DNA from: Arabidopsis thaliana
Lineage: Eukaryota; Streptophyta; Magnoliopsida; Brassicales; Brassicaceae
DNA: 64,000 nt
Direction of reading: 5' to 3'
Assembly: GCF_000001735.4 (NCBI RefSeq)
Contig: NC_003070.9
Coordinates: forward strand, 20,755,971 to 20,819,970
Shown here: in pieces, positions 12,401-22,325 of the stretch
Layout of the letters: the number at the start of each line of letters is the position of its first letter
Numbering within the stretch: position 1 is the first letter of the stretch
Translations under genes and position numbers: made by a program
The notes under the pieces: model-generated
Databases searched by the model: none
Told to the model about the DNA's origin: nothing
Seen by the model: only the letters and a program-made list of their open reading frames with translations

Positions 12401-13505
12401 AAATTAAGTTTGTATCTGAATAAAAAAATTTATATATAAGAAGTTTTTTATTTTAGAAAAGCATCCATGGCCTTATGGATAATATACTTTCTGAAAAAAT
12501 AAAATTTAGAAGAAAAGAAAAGAAAATGGATTTAGGGTTTTAGGTGAAATATAAATACTTCATATGCTTACTGACAGAAGCAATCCCTCATGCTCTCTTC
12601 GACACACCCACTCTCTATTTACTTCCATCCATCAATCTCAATCTATTTTTTCTTGACTTTTTTTACTTTTGCTCTTTTTATACTATCCAAAGTTTGTGAT
12701 CATATAAATAATTTTCTTTGCTAAATATTCTGGTTATATAGTTGTTTACATCAAATTACACTGAATCTCTCTGCTACAACCTTTTCGATTACTTAACATA
12801 CAATACAAAGAAGGTGACTATACAAACTATAAGAATTTTTTATTTACTTTTCGTAGAATATTCAAGAGATGTGACTGGACCAAGTATATATTGAAGGACA
12901 CTAGAAAATTGCTAGAAAAAAATATAGATGACTATAATTATATTGTAACGAACTAACAGAAAATAATGTTTTAATAGGAACTCCATAAGATATGTAAAGG
13001 AGAAGACAAGACTCTGGTTTTCGGGTGTTTGGTTTGTGAACCGACACGTGATGTTAATTCAGGTAACATTTGTCGTTAATGTGTAAGTATGTGAATAAAT
13101 AAAAATAAATGGGTATCTTGTTATTCATAATTAACTAACTAATCAATGTGACCACTTAACCAATCACAATTCAAATTAATCTTCAGCAGTTGGCTTGGTT
13201 TTGCTCCAGATTTTAAGTGTATGTTGCCATCTGCTCAGGCTAATATATATAGGCACTTTAATCGTTCATATCCTTTACTAATTGTTTTGGTTAAAACTTA
13301 ATAACTATTATGAATCACATGGTTTTGGTGCTTTATGCTTGTTACTAATGCAAGTAAAGATAATAATACATTTCTTGGAATTAGTTTAACTTTTACAAGT
13401 TTACAATCAAATTTTTTAAAAGGTTTAAATAAAATTACACATCCTACTGAATCATGTTTCTGAACGATTTTATACAATACATGAACTAGTGAGACAATGA
13501 GTTCT
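9474..13505. promoter_or_regulatory. 4-kb gene-free region downstream of LAS; expected site of its 3' enhancer
   Basis: The first few hundred bases should be the LAS 3' UTR; the ORF at 9543-9800 belongs to that stretch and is not a gene. The rest is AT-rich with no supported coding region. Some blocks stand out from the background: 11505-11620, a pyrimidine-rich stretch at 11755-11815, and a TATA-like element with pyrimidine-rich sequence at 12549-12660. A conserved 3' enhancer controlling LAS is described in the literature, but its exact place cannot be fixed from this sequence alone. The last about 250 bp should include the 3' UTR of the minus-strand F-box/LRR gene. Confidence 0.5.
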
Positions 13506-15786
13506 TCAGTGGCGTTGTGGCGTGTGGAATTCCCAACCATCAGAGCATCCAAGCTCACATCCATCGAAGCACAACGTGAGCCACGGCCTCTGTCCACAAA
13601 TCATAGCTGTAACCGTCTCTTTTCGACCCGCGAATCGTGTTTGTCCCATTCCGAGCCAATGCAGACCCGCAAAAGACGGCTTGCTTAACCATCTCAGTGC
13701 TCCAGTAGTTAAGCTCACACAGTTATGGACATTGAGCTTCCTCAATTGTTTGCTTCCTCCCTCTGCTTGTCTTTCCCATGTAGCCAGGGACTCTATCGAA
13801 GAATCTGTTACGTGAAAGCAACTCCTGATACTCAGCTCTGTTAAAGCCTTGCAACAGTGTGTGATTGTGTGGATGGCTCTGTCTGAGATTCCTGGCATAT
13901 GACCGAGATCAAGTGTTGACAATGTTTTGCTGATTGTTCCTTCATTGTTCAACAGATAGGATATTCCTCTGTCACTGACTCTCCTACAGCCGCGGAGAGA
14001 CAGTTGCGTGATGGGAACATCTGACTTACCAAGTGCAAGCATGCCACTATCGGTTACATCAGCTCCAGCGAGATTCAGAGAAGTTAACTTTCTGAGGGCT
14101 GAAACAGAGTTGAGGCAAGAATCTGATATACTTTTGCAGCTGCCCAAGTCGAGCACCTCAAGATTGCCACACAACCCCAGTTTCTTCACAGCTTCACTTG
14201 TTATGAGAGGGCACGTCGAGAGTCTGACCTCTTGAAGAGAACAGGAAGACCCTGTGACATCATGAAATGCCAAATCAGACAACAGGAAGGCACCTCGAAC
14301 TTCAAACTTTTTCAAGTTCCGACATGAGTGAAGGAGCGACGCAAAACCAGCGTCGCTGACTTTTGGGAACCCACCGAGTCTCACAGACTCTAAACCCTTG
14401 CAAGCCTCGGAGAGAAGAAATATACCCATATCGTTTATTCTCTTGAATGATATCTTGCGGTTGTAACAAGTTCGAACCAGAGAGAGGCTTGTGAGTTGCT
14501 GACAAAAACCGAGAGCCTGAAGCCCAGTGTAAGTCAAGTCATTGTCGGGAAATGGCTCTTTTTCAGGACGATCTTCAAGGTCCAGTTTGACAAGTTGAGG
14601 AAGAGAACCTGTGATAGCTATGATAAGCCTGTCAGATATCAAGTCCAGGACAAGAGACAGGCTTTGCAAAGTAAAAGAAGGTGAAGGAGATAGCAAGGCA
14701 CTATTATAATCAGGCTGAGATAAATAAGTTCCAGTCACTTTGAATCTGTTCATGAGAAGAATTGCCTCAGACTCAAGAAGTGGCTGTAACCTTAGAGCTT
14801 TGAGAGTTTCTGGCAAGGAGAATCTAACAGACTGGAAAGCGGTGGCATCTACTAGGATACCTCGGATATTAAGTTGCAGAGACTGCAAGCATCACAAGAA
14901 TATAAAACCCAATTCAATTTCACACTTTCTCGCTTCGTCGGACCAATGCCTCAGCAAGCTTTAACAAATTACCTCCAGATAAGGACACCCGTTAAGCATC
15001 TGCGTCAAGTTAGACTGAAAAACATCGGGAGAATCCAGGTCTGCCATTTCCAGAGTAAGAACCCTGTCATTGAACCCAAACAGAAACACTCATTACTCAA
15101 TTATCACAACTTCAACTATATAGCTCGAAACTACATGCATCACACTGAAAAAATCTGATCAAGAAAGAATATAATTGACAAAAGCCAAAGCAATCCCAAA
15201 TAAGTAAAGGCTTGGGAAAGACAGAGTATTCAATTCAATTAGTGACAAATTCAGAAAAACAATGTGACTTTTCATCAATTTCAGAAACAAACATCGACGA
15301 AAAGCATGATAATTCATTGAAAAGTTCATGGGAAGAAGGAATTGTACCGGAGATTTGGGCAGAGGGTGCCAATGTAAGTGAGGACGGTGGAGGATAAAAG
15401 TGAACACCTGAGCAAGTGAAGTTCTCGGAGATGTGGCCCGAGAACTCCACGCACAGAAGCAGCGTTAAGGCGGAGACAATTCAGAGTTAAGCTGCTGAGT
15501 CCGATACAACCACGCAGCACGTGATTCAGAGTTTCATCGTCCGGAGAGAAAACCTAACAGAGAAACGAAAATTCGATCAATTTCATCTCTATTCAGAAAA
15601 ATAAAATCTCCAAATTGACGAGAATCGGAAACTTACAGAGAGATCGAGGGAGGTAAGAGAAGGAAGAACGCCGGAAACAACGGCGGAGCGGAGAGTGGTG
15701 GAAACGCATGCGACGGAACAGAGATTCTCCAGATCTAAACGCTTCAGTATTTCTTCTGCTAACACAGATCTCGTCACTTCCTCCAT
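13506..15786 (-). CDS. F-box/leucine-rich-repeat (RNI-like) protein, At1g55590 type
   Basis: There are four exons on the minus strand, 15637-15786, 15348-15553, 14973-15063 and 13506-14882, giving 607 aa. All junctions are GT-AG and the phases join. The start at 15784-15786 (MEEVTRSVLAEEILKRL) gives an F-box-like N-terminus (EEILKRLDLENLCSVACVS). The upstream in-frame Met at 15843 lies in a low-complexity stretch and is less likely. The remainder is a series of cysteine-containing LRRs of the AMN1/SKP2 type, for example LRKLTSLNLAGADVTDSG. Such proteins usually recognise substrates for SCF ubiquitin ligases, with the F-box binding ASK1/SKP1. The substrate is unknown. The 5' end faces MIR158b across about 450 bp. 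Confidence 0.9.
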
Positions 15787-16240
15787 GATGAACGAATTCT
15801 CTCTCTCCCTCTCCAATTCCAATTCCCAGAATTTCCAATTCAATCTTCTTCCCCTCTTGAGCCGTTGACGAAAGTTATTGTTTGGACGCAGGATTACTCA
15901 TAATTCTTGCCGACTTCTTCGGGTCATTATAAACCATCGGTTTAAATAAAACCAAACAACCTGGTAGAAACCGGTTCAATATTTAATTTCGGTTCTGAGA
16001 TGAAGATGGTTTGGATATTTTAATTTTATTTTGCAGATTATGTAACAATTCGGCTTTTATAACAATTTGGGCTTAACCCATGTTTTGCAAATTTGGTCCG
16101 TCTTCCATTAGCGGTGACTTCACTATAGATTATTCTAGGGTTTCCAGATCATCGTAACCCTAGAGTAGCCTCCTATAAATACACACAGATAGATACTTGT
16201 TCATCTGCAGAGTTTAGATTTTGACTGCAGAAGGATAAGA
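15787..16240. promoter_or_regulatory. Divergent promoter of the F-box/LRR gene and MIR158b
   Basis: This short spacer lies between two divergent transcription units. A TATA box CTATAAAT at 16173-16180 reads rightward, and the expected start lies some 30 bp downstream, before the MIR158b hairpin. A site-II/telo-like CCCTAG is seen twice near 16136-16165. No ORF of interest is present. Confidence 0.5.
16173..16180 (+). promoter_or_regulatory. TATA box of MIR158b
   Basis: CTATAAAT followed by an A/C-rich start region lies about 65 bp before the hairpin stem, a usual layout for plant pol II microRNA genes. The spacing is seen directly; promoter activity is inferred. Confidence 0.6.
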
Positions 16241-16340
16241 ACACGTCATCTCTGTGCTTCTTTGTCTACACTTTTGGAAAAGGTGATGATATCATTGCTT
16301 TTCCCCAAATGTAGACAAAGCAATACCGTGATGACGTTAT
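16241..16340 (+). ncRNA. MIR158b: MIR158b precursor hairpin
   Basis: The 20-nt mature miR158b (starts CCCCAAATGTAGAC, ends AAAGCA) is on the 3' arm at 16303-16322. The 5' arm at 16260-16282 (CTTTGTCTACACTTTTGG then AAAAG) pairs with 16298-16320 at 20 of 23 positions. The stem extends outward, ACGTCATC at 16243-16250 pairing with GATGACGT at 16330-16337. The loop contains the self-complementary ATGATATCAT. A TATA box lies about 65 bp before the hairpin. miR158 is a Brassicaceae-specific family. It differs from miR158a in the first base, C instead of U, which is expected to lower AGO1 loading. Reported miR158 targets include PPR-type transcripts. No strong target site was seen in this window. 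Confidence 0.93.
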
Positions 16341-17086
16341 ATGGAGATTTTGTTGATGTTACGAACGTGTGTATATGTTGATCAATGATTGATTGGATTT
16401 TCTTTTTGTTGTCTTGATTATTTTTTATGGTTGTTGTTTGATTTCACTGACTGCTTGTTTTGTTTTTCTTTTATGTTTTTATTGACTCTCGGAGGGATTG
16501 GCTTTCAGTTTAATTTAATCGTCACTTCGAAACCAAAACTCATTTTTTTTCTCTTCCGGATCTTGCTCTAAACTTGAGCTTCTAAAGTCACTGATGTGTG
16601 TGATGTTGTATCCATAGTTGTTTCCTCTATCTTTAATGGTGAATTTTATTGGCCCAACGACTTTTGATACCGCTAATTTCAAAGATAATCAAATCTAATA
16701 AATTATTGTTTTGACGCACGAACATAACCATCGTATCTATAGCTAATTTCTCGAGGTTAAAAGTTGAAACATAGTGACAACACAATTCGAAACTCGATGG
16801 AAATTGGACGTGACTAATTTTCAAAGGACAAATAGACGAAATGTTCTTGTCTCCGTTTCTTAACACCATTGGTGATCTTGAGTTTATTATTTGGAAACAC
16901 TTGTGATTTATTCAAACACTAGTATTTTCAGAAGAGATTAATAAATTGTTTATCACAATACTAAGTTGAATATGTAAAATGTAAATATAGTTTTATCTCA
17001 AATTTTGGACTGTAAGATTTTGTAACATTATAAATCTCTTTCCTGACTAAAACTGGTATTGAAAGGAGATCTAGTGAAACATTTTG
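16341..17086. other. Gene-free spacer after MIR158b
   Basis: This AT-rich sequence probably contains the 3' part of the MIR158b primary transcript. The ORFs at 16389-16571 and 16633-16869 are short and have no recognised similarity. No other feature is supported. Confidence 0.4.
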
Positions 17087-17322
17087 CAGAGGTGTCAAAC
17101 AGACCGGTCCACAATGAGCATTAGTTTTTATTTAATTTTATTGAATATTTATAGTCTGTGGATCGACCCACCAATCTGCGGGCTAAATCTGCTAAAATCT
17201 GCAATTCGTTTGAGCTGGTCTCACTGGCCCGCTATTTTACGGGTATGTAATATGGTGTCCAAGCTCACCTTGCTGTACTATATGAGCTAAGTCCGCGGAC
17301 CGCAGCCAGCTTCATACCTCTA
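17087..17322. mobile_element. Non-autonomous hAT-type element (MITE)
   Basis: This is a 236-bp element. The left end CAGAGGTGTCAAACAG and the reverse complement of the right end TAGAGGTATGAAGCTG form imperfect terminal inverted repeats of the (C/T)AGAGGTGT type common in plant hAT elements. GC-rich subterminal motifs (AGACCGGTCC on the left, GTCCGCGGACCGC on the right) are also typical. The flanks ACATTTTG (17079-17086) and ACATTAAT (17323-17330) match at five of eight positions and could be a decayed 8-bp target duplication. No transposase is present. The ORF covering it at 17084-17290 is not a gene. Confidence 0.6.
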
Positions 17323-18078
17323 ACATTAATTTGGATGACAACATTGTTTTGATAAAATAAGAAGAAGAAGACAAGATTATGACATCTATTGTTGAACATT
17401 AATATATGCTGATTTTTTAACGTGAATTTCATTACCATATTTGTATTTATTTTTGGTGAAAACAGTTGATTCTTCAAAAAAATAGAGGTGATTTTTTTTT
17501 GTTCTTTTAAGATCTATTTTTCCACAAAAAAGAGAAAAACAAAGATTGAATTTGATTTCAATACAAAGTATGATAAACTAAATAGTTTCACTGTAGAACA
17601 ATAAACAAATCTTTAAAATTAATGTTTCAATACTTATCTAATTATTAATTTAGGGAACAAATTATATGTTATGACGATTATTTAAGGTGTATTAAATTTA
17701 ACTACAGTATATAAAAAGGTAATTTGTGAGAATTTAGTCGTTAATCGTTCGAGTTTAAATCGATATAATTTATATTATTTAAAATTACAATTTATGCTGC
17801 CATAATCTTTACCAATCAATCATAAAGTTTCTCTAGTCAAAATCTTTACATTCAAGTCCACAGTCTAAGTCTCCTCAACCAAAAATCACAGTCATTACTA
17901 ATCAAAATCAAATTTTATATTTAACATTTTCTAGATTAAACATCTCTAATTGTTAGAAATTAAATGAGTGAAAAAATATTTGAAAGTAAAATTTATTCAG
18001 AATTTATAATTAAGCTGATGATCAGTGCAAGTTGTTGTCTATCATCGACGATAAGGACTGAAAATAAAGGTTTTATGT
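17323..18078. other. Gene-free spacer downstream of MINI3
   Basis: Very AT-rich sequence between the hAT-like element and the 3' end of MINI3. The last 100-200 bp next to 18078 should be the MINI3 3' UTR. Nothing else is supported. Confidence 0.35.
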
Positions 18079-20323
18079 CTACATGTCGACACCAAACTTA
18101 AAATACAGGCGTTCCATGATCCCATCGTACACATCTGAACCATCCGGCATCGCATTCATCGTCGGTTCATCATTCTGGTACATAAAACCCGAATTCTCGT
18201 AAACCGGTATATTCGGCAGCATAGAGATTCCGGTCATATAAACCTCTGTCAGATCAATTTCTGTAGCCAACGAAGAGAAAGGCCTCATCTCCTCAGGTGT
18301 GTAAGACGAAGGAGGAGGAGTAGGAGGAGTAGGAGTAGGAGGAGCCCTACCTAACCGACTGGTTCGATCATTCTGATTTTGAGGTATTGTTGCCCCTGCA
18401 GACCGGTTCCTTGAACTGGAATTGCTTCTACGTGCAGGTGGTGAAGGATGGTTGTGTATCCCATCGTATGTAGTCACAACCAACTTGATATTGTCTGCTC
18501 CTCTCTCCACATGTTTTTTCACTCTGCACTCGATGTTTGTGCACTTGAAGTAACTCCTGCATATTAACATATATACCACACAAAAAAACATATTAATGTG
18601 TAAGATGATTAAATCGTTAGGGAAAAGAGACTAACAACATTGCGAAATAATAACCTCGGATTAGGATTTCCTTTGACGACTTTCTGACCGTATTTTCTCC
18701 AGCGATAACCATCGTTAGGATTGTCTTCGTCGCTTTCCATCTGAAGTATGATCCTTTGTGTCTTGCTTGTTCTTGTGGCTCCAATCATGTTTGATACCTC
18801 ATATCTCCTACAAGATTTTATATATGTATGGTTAACTTAAATAAGTTTTTGTGAAAAGATTATTGATTATGATATTATAAGTTTTGTTGGGACCTTCTCT
18901 TTGGAGGTGGAGGTTGAGGATCATCTAATGCAACATTGTCTTCATCTTTTTCTTCCTCTTCATCTTCATCTACATCTTGATCTTGGTCGTATTGGTCTTC
19001 GTCTTCGTCTTCGTATTGGAAGTCCTCGTCGTCATCATCTTTGTTTCCATCCTCGCTCTCACTGTCCTCAATGGAGATGATGTCGGTATGGGCATCGTCA
19101 ACGAGTTCAGATTCAAAGGATGTGACTAAAGGAGTTCCAATTGGGTCAACATGAGGTTCATAAGATGGGATATAAAAGGACTCTTCCGTTGCAATATCAT
19201 CAAAGACTGTTTCACATGTAAGAAAATTATGACAAAAAGATTTGGAAAATTGAAAATGGAAGCAAACTTGAGACACAAGCAACTCTATTTACCTTCTAGA
19301 GAAGGCAGATCAACATTGTACGGCTGATAAGGAAGATCGTTGTTGAACATCATCATCGCTGCATTGTCTTCACCGGAAGTTTCCACCATCTCTAGAGGTC
19401 CGTAATTGGTGGCTGAAGACGGAGGGATAATCTGTAACAAGAAGGTCACAAAGACTATTTTAGTTACGGTTTTAGAATTGAGGCCTAGAGATCCCTATGG
19501 CTTCAAACGTAAATTAAGAAAAGAAGGATTTGAAAATAATCATTTACATGGTATCAAAATTTTATTCAACCCATATACATTTCGATCATAAACAACATAA
19601 ATTAATTAGTCCGGGACAACCATTTTTAAGTTGTAAACACAGATTTTTTTTATTTTGTTTTCGACAAAATTTGTAAACACAGATAGGAATGAAAAATATC
19701 AAACCTAAACAAAAGGAAATAATAGATTCTGTGTTTACCGATAGATATTATTACTTTTTTTCTCTTTTTTTTTCTTTGACAGCAATATTACTCTATATAT
19801 GTTAAAACGAAATAGAATTATGATAACATACATGATCATATTCCCAAATATTGGTTCAATCACAGAGAGATTTTTACTATTTATCATATAAACTTTATAT
19901 CATGTATATTATTAAACAATCATAAAGACAAAAGACATTAATACTTACCTGGGAAGAATCACTGACCATATTGGGAGTATGCAATAGTGCTGATGGACTG
20001 AATCCTGGAGAGATTGCAACGACAGGAGAATTAGGAACATTCGAGCTCCTGAAAAATGCATCCAAAGGACTCATGTTTTCTTCTGTATTGAGTGTTGGAA
20101 GATTGAATCCTACTCTTGCAGCCAGTCTCTCACGAAGACCAGATCTTTGTCCAGATTGATCAGTATGATCTCTTGGCAAGCTTTCTTGAGGGAAGATCTC
20201 ACTGATTGGATTCAGACCATTGTCGGTTTGCTCCAGCATTGCCAATATCGTTCTTGGGCTAGGACTGGATGGTGGAGCCCAATACGACGTCATTTCGATG
20301 AAGTTTTCATCAAAATCACTCAT
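18079..20323 (-). CDS. MINI3: WRKY transcription factor MINISEED3 (WRKY10)
   Basis: There are five exons on the minus strand, 19949-20323, 19293-19431, 18894-19206, 18655-18807 and 18079-18556, giving 485 aa; all phases close. The start is the ATG at 20321-20323 (MSDFDENF). One WRKY domain is present: WRKYGQK at about residue 310, then a CX4C...HNH zinc finger with 23 residues between the second Cys and HxH. The splice inside the domain (NPNPR|S) is at the position typical of group I C-terminal domains, although the N-terminal WRKY domain is missing. Just before it is a long acidic stretch ([20 protein letters not shown]) and a short basic KRRR. A Pro/Thr-rich segment follows the domain. MINI3 acts with IKU2 and SHB1 in the HAIKU pathway controlling endosperm growth and seed size (literature). 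It is reported to bind W-boxes in its own promoter. Confidence 0.96.
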
Positions 20324-20531
20324 TTTTGACAAATCCTTAGGATGTCAAGAAACAAAATCTAGTGTAAAAGTGATAATTTTGAGATTTAGAATCAAATGAT
20401 TAGTAAATTATTGAAATAATGACATAATTAATAGATATAAGAGGATAAACCTTTTTCTTCAGAAAACGCTAGCAGCAAATGAAAGAAGAATACAGAGGGG
20501 ATGTGTATTGCATAGGAGGAATATAGTGGGT

Positions 20532-20539
20532 CTTATATA
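20532..20539 (-). promoter_or_regulatory. TATA box of MINI3
   Basis: The plus strand reads CTTATATA, that is TATATAAG on the coding strand, about 210 bp before the MINI3 ATG. This implies a leader of some 180 bases. Position and sequence are seen; function is inferred. Confidence 0.5.
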
Positions 20540-20580
20540 GCAAAGTTTGTAACCATTTTAATTTGGTAACAATTTTATAT

Positions 20581-20586
20581 GGTCAA
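20581..20586 (-). promoter_or_regulatory. W-box upstream of MINI3
   Basis: GGTCAA on the plus strand is TTGACC on the MINI3 strand, a W-box core about 260 bp before the ATG and 40 bp before the TATA box. Because MINI3 is reported to bind W-boxes in its own promoter, this is a candidate autoregulatory site. Confidence 0.45.
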
Positions 20587-21264
20587 ACTTTCGTCATCCA
20601 ATGTGTCAGCAATCCCTAAAGAGTTTTTTTAATCTCTATTTTCCAAATTTTGTTTAGGTTTCTACTTCGGTTCGGTTTAAGTAAAAAACCAAAGACTAAT
20701 GAATATGAACCAAACTCGGTTTTGTTTTCAATTTTTCACATTTATGTATTTTGTATATATTAAGAGAAACAATATACAAACTTTTGTTGTAATTTTAATT
20801 TCTTAATTATGATTTAAAATCATTTAAACTTCAATGTGATTGGGTTTATCATCAATAAATTAAATTTGAATTATGAAAACACTGAATTCTATTGTACTGT
20901 GTACATAAAAAACTAAACCGAATAAGAAAAATAACCGTTTGTTGGAAGAAAGAAAAAGAAAAACCTCATTTATCATTAGTTATTTAATGTTTGGTTTTAT
21001 AGAAATATTAGTGTATCCAGGACATTAATCCATTAATGTCTTTAATATAACGGAGTTAAACTAGATTGAGTATCATTGCGATCTTATGTTTATTAAATCA
21101 AACAATTAACAAAAATAAATGTTTTATGTATATTCCAATTAATTTTAGACCATATTTAAAAAATAACCATTTATCGTTACTTATTTACTTTTTGGATTTA
21201 TATTAATGTCGTTATATATAGAACATTATTCTAACAAATGTTATATAACGGAGTTAACCTAGAT

Positions 21265-21344
21265 TGAGTATCACCGTGATTGTATATCACTATGATCTTA
21301 TATCACCGTGATGGTATAGTACCGTGATCGTATATCACCGTGAT
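21265..21344. repeat. 16-bp minisatellite, five units, each with an ATCAC-N-GTGAT palindrome
   Basis: Five consecutive 16-bp units have the consensus NNTATATCACCGTGAT. They end in CACCGTGAT, CACTATGAT, CACCGTGAT, TACCGTGAT and CACCGTGAT. The core ATCAC-C-GTGAT is an interrupted perfect palindrome (5+1+5). The array lies within the second copy of the larger repeat. Single degenerate versions are present in the other two copies, so it probably grew locally. It lies about 950-1020 bp upstream of the MINI3 start codon. Confidence 0.8.
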
Positions 21345-21672
21345 CATATATTTATTAAATCAAATAGTTAAAAAAAACTAACATATATATAGATTGTTCG
21401 TAAATTCTAAGAAATTTTAGACCATATGATTTGCATGAGAGTAATTACCTTTTCTAATCAAAAATTAGTAATCATTAATTGATATTGTAAAAAAATTTAA
21501 GTGTTTTAACCTCGATCTGACTCTACCAGTCCAACCAACTTTTAAATAAACTCGATCGTTTGACATTACTGTCATCGTATATGAAACATTATTCTAATAA
21601 TTGTTATAAAAATACCGGAGTTAAACTAGATTGATTATCACCGAGATTTTATATTTGTCAAGATATATAGAT

Positions 21673-21992
21673 GGTCCATCGAAAGGATTGGTGCTTCCAA
21701 AACCTTCGATGTCACCTCCTGAAAAAAGCTATCGCTTGGACGATGATGCTCCGTTTATATGCCCTTGTAGCAAATAGTTTGACCCTCAAGAAAGCATTCT
21801 TAAATGCTTGTTTTGCTTCTTTGAACCAGTTTATTTTCCCAAAATTCTGTCTAGTGAACAGCATGAATGGTCAAGACTTGTCGCTAATGCAAAGTTCTAC
21901 CTCCCGGCTAATGGCTCCCTCTGCCTATTTGGTAGAGTTTGTAACCTTTGGGGTTATTATGGATGAGGTCAAGCAAGAAGCAGTGAAGATTG
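21673..21992 (+). pseudogene. Inserted gene fragment with cysteine-rich ORF, interrupted by a stop
   Basis: The frame starting at 21673 reads coherently for 97 codons with one internal TAG (21775-21777) and ends at TGA (21964-21966). Its product has a patterned Cys-rich region: FICPCSK before the stop, KCLFCFFEPVYFP after it, then SEQHEWSRLVANAKFYLP and LFGRVCNLWGYYG. A donor-like TT|GTAAGTG follows at 21992, with intron-like sequence after it, so the piece looks like an exon plus part of an intron copied from elsewhere. I do not recognise the family. The frame from the ATG at 21671 has no stop but looks like a shadow. The fragment lies in an insertion flanked by a 15-bp direct duplication (21665-21679 and 22192-22206). 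Confidence 0.55.
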
Positions 21993-22191
21993 TAAGTGTT
22001 TGTCGATCTCTTATGTATTCTTTCTTTGATTTGTATCTTATCTATCTCTCGTTTAACCATCTTTTGATGATCTTTTTGGCATTTGTTTCTATTTTTTCTT
22101 TGCATTTTCGTTGTTCTGGATGTATTTTTTTGTTTTGTATTAAAAGTTGTGACTCTTTAATTTAATGAATATTAGATGTTTGCCCGAAAAA
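21680..22191. mobile_element. 512-bp insertion with perfect 15-bp target duplication
   Basis: ATATAGATGGTCCAT occurs exactly at 21665-21679 and again at 22192-22206. The flanking sequence is continuous with repeat copy 2 if the intervening DNA is removed, so the insertion is real and later than the repeat duplication. The right end is a run of five A's. A 13-17-bp duplication and terminal A's suggest LINE-type target-primed insertion or break repair with templated DNA, but the presence of an intron-like part argues against a simple processed mRNA copy. No terminal inverted repeats were seen. Confidence 0.6.
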
Positions 22192-22325
22192 ATATAGATG
22201 GTCCATATATTAACTATATTCTAAAACATTTTAGACAATACAATTTACTTGAGAATAATTATTCTCTTTAATCAAAAATTGACAATCCTTAATATTACTA
22301 GTCCAGTCCAGTCAACTTTAATAAG

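Larger units (their letters stand above)
21008..22325. repeat. Three diverged tandem copies of a 200-350-bp unit upstream of MINI3
   Basis: Copies start near 21008, 21202 and 21565. Each begins with a variant of ATTAATGTC..., then carries ...GGAGTTAAACTAGATTGA, TATCA(C/T)YG, then a TTTTAGACCATAT-like block. Copies 2 and 3 also share a TAATCAAAAATT(A/G) segment and a CCAGTCCA...CAACTTT end. Copy 2 is expanded by the 16-bp array at 21265-21344. Copy 3 is split by the 512-bp insertion at 21680-22191. Divergence is high, so the duplications are old. The array starts about 0.7 kb upstream of the MINI3 start codon. Confidence 0.7.

Noticed and set aside
12575-12610. miR156-like sequence or SPL-type target (TGACAGAAG, ATGCTCTCTTC)
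   Set aside because: The two pieces do not pair as a hairpin arm, and the target-like stretch lacks two bases of the conserved site.
17084-17290. 68-codon ORF
   Set aside because: It is almost entirely inside the hAT-like MITE.
21671-22165. 164-codon ORF read as an intact gene
   Set aside because: The neighbouring frame, +2, shows the patterned Cys-rich protein; this frame is its shadow continued into intron-like T-rich sequence.
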